Shown piece by piece: positions 5,417 through 5,782 of a stretch of 5,782 nt of DNA. The notes below the pieces were generated by a model. That model saw only the letters and a list, made by a program, of their open reading frames with translations, did not search any database and had not been told where the DNA came from. The DNA is from an uncultured Acidobacteriota bacterium. Its GTDB lineage: Bacteria; Acidobacteriota; Thermoanaerobaculia; Gp7-AA8. The stretch spans positions 1 through 5,782 of the forward strand of contig CAMPKJ010000296.1 of NCBI GenBank assembly GCA_946887105.1, in the 5' to 3' direction. The translations under genes and the position numbers were made by a program. The stretch's first letter is position 1; the number at the start of each line of letters is the position of its first letter.

Positions 5417-5782
5417 ATGGTTCGGATCAGGGAATTGGCGCAGCACATCGGCGAGTCCGTCACCGTCAACGGATGGCTCTACAACAAACGCACTTCCGGC
5501 AAGTTGCAGTTCCCCATCGTTCGCGATGGCAGCGGGTTCGTGCAGTGCGTGGTCTCGAAAAAGGAAGTCGCCGAGGAGTCGTGGAATGACTCCGATCGCG
5601 CCACGCAGGAGTCGACGGTGCGCGTCACCGGCAAGGTGGTCGCGGAGCCGCGGGCGCCCGGCGGCGTCGAACTGCACGTCTCGGAGTTCCAGCTGACGGG
5701 GCTGGCCGAGCCGTATCCGATCTCGCCGAAGGAGCACGGCACCGACTTCCTGATGAACCATCGCCATCTCTGGCTGCGGTCG
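5417..5782 (+). CDS. asnS: Asparaginyl-tRNA synthetase (partial, N-terminal 122 codons)
   Basis: AsnRS charges tRNA-Asn with asparagine using ATP in the cytoplasm. The visible part begins MVRIRELAQHIGESVTVNGW and continues into an OB-fold anticodon-binding domain (about residues 1-102): V-NGWLYNKRTSGKLQF, IVRDGSGFVQCVV and STVRVTGKVV. The linker LTGLAEPYPISPKEHGTDFLMNHRHLWLRS (about 93-122) leads into the class II catalytic core, which lies beyond the right edge. The EHG-DFL--HRHLWLRS pattern is typical of AsnRS rather than AspRS. I chose the ATG at 5417 because homology starts there; an in-frame GTG at 5372 would add residues and overlap the -10 box. The gene is divergent from tRNA-Thr, with overlapping upstream regions. 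Confidence 0.95.
   Translation, partial: MVRIRELAQHIGESVTVNGWLYNKRTSGKLQFPIVRDGSGFVQCVVSKKEVAEESWNDSDRATQESTVRVTGKVVAEPRAPGGVELHVSEFQLTGLAEPYPISPKEHGTDFLMNHRHLWLRS

Noticed and set aside
5688..5700. CTCGGAGTTCC in asnS as another copy of the decamer repeat
   Set aside because: It encodes the conserved stretch VSEFQL in frame and has only about one unit, so it is a chance match.
5360..5767. 135-residue minus-strand open frame over asnS and its promoter
   Set aside because: The plus strand encodes the conserved AsnRS N-terminal domain, and this frame also overlaps the tRNA promoter.

Overview
The window is GC-rich bacterial chromosome with dense, well-spaced genes. The organism cannot be fixed from the sequence. 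A secreted VWA protein, strong GC bias and an AsnRS of the 'DHRHLWLRS' type would suit an Acidobacteriota-like or similar GC-rich environmental lineage, but this is a guess.

Layout. Bases 1-3250 hold four genes on the minus strand, read from right to left: a 74-residue two-helix membrane protein (3250-3026), a class A beta-lactamase-like serine hydrolase with a probable lipoprotein signal (3009-2155), an RmuC family DNA recombination protein (2104-716), and a secreted VWA-domain protein that runs off the left edge (596-1). The first three are tightly spaced and look like an operon. The gap between rmuC and the VWA gene holds a large imperfect inverted repeat built from 10-bp units. Its right arm also encodes the last residues of RmuC.

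A 114-bp divergent spacer (3251-3364) separates this group from two tandem plus-strand paralogues (3365-4138 and 4309-5202). Each joins an XRE-like DNA-binding N-terminus to a LexA/CI-type S24 C-terminal fold. They are clearly related by duplication but have diverged at the catalytic site. The second keeps the GDSM serine and the first has Ala there; both have Gly where the catalytic Lys is expected. They are probably DNA-binding regulators that no longer self-cleave. Short inverted and direct repeats around their starts are candidate operators.

A GC-rich hairpin (5203-5228) lies between the second regulator and a convergent tRNA-Thr(CGT) gene (5320-5245, minus). A good sigma70-like promoter for the tRNA overlaps the upstream region of asnS, whose first 122 codons (5417 to the right edge) encode the OB-fold anticodon-binding domain of asparaginyl-tRNA synthetase.

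One theme recurs. The three plus-strand genes have no visible Shine-Dalgarno sequence but a TANNNT hexamer 9-10 nt before the ATG, which is the layout expected of leaderless mRNAs. Three minus-strand genes have purine-rich ribosome binding sites. No mobile element, CRISPR array or recognisable defence system is present. The least ordinary content is the degenerate regulator pair.
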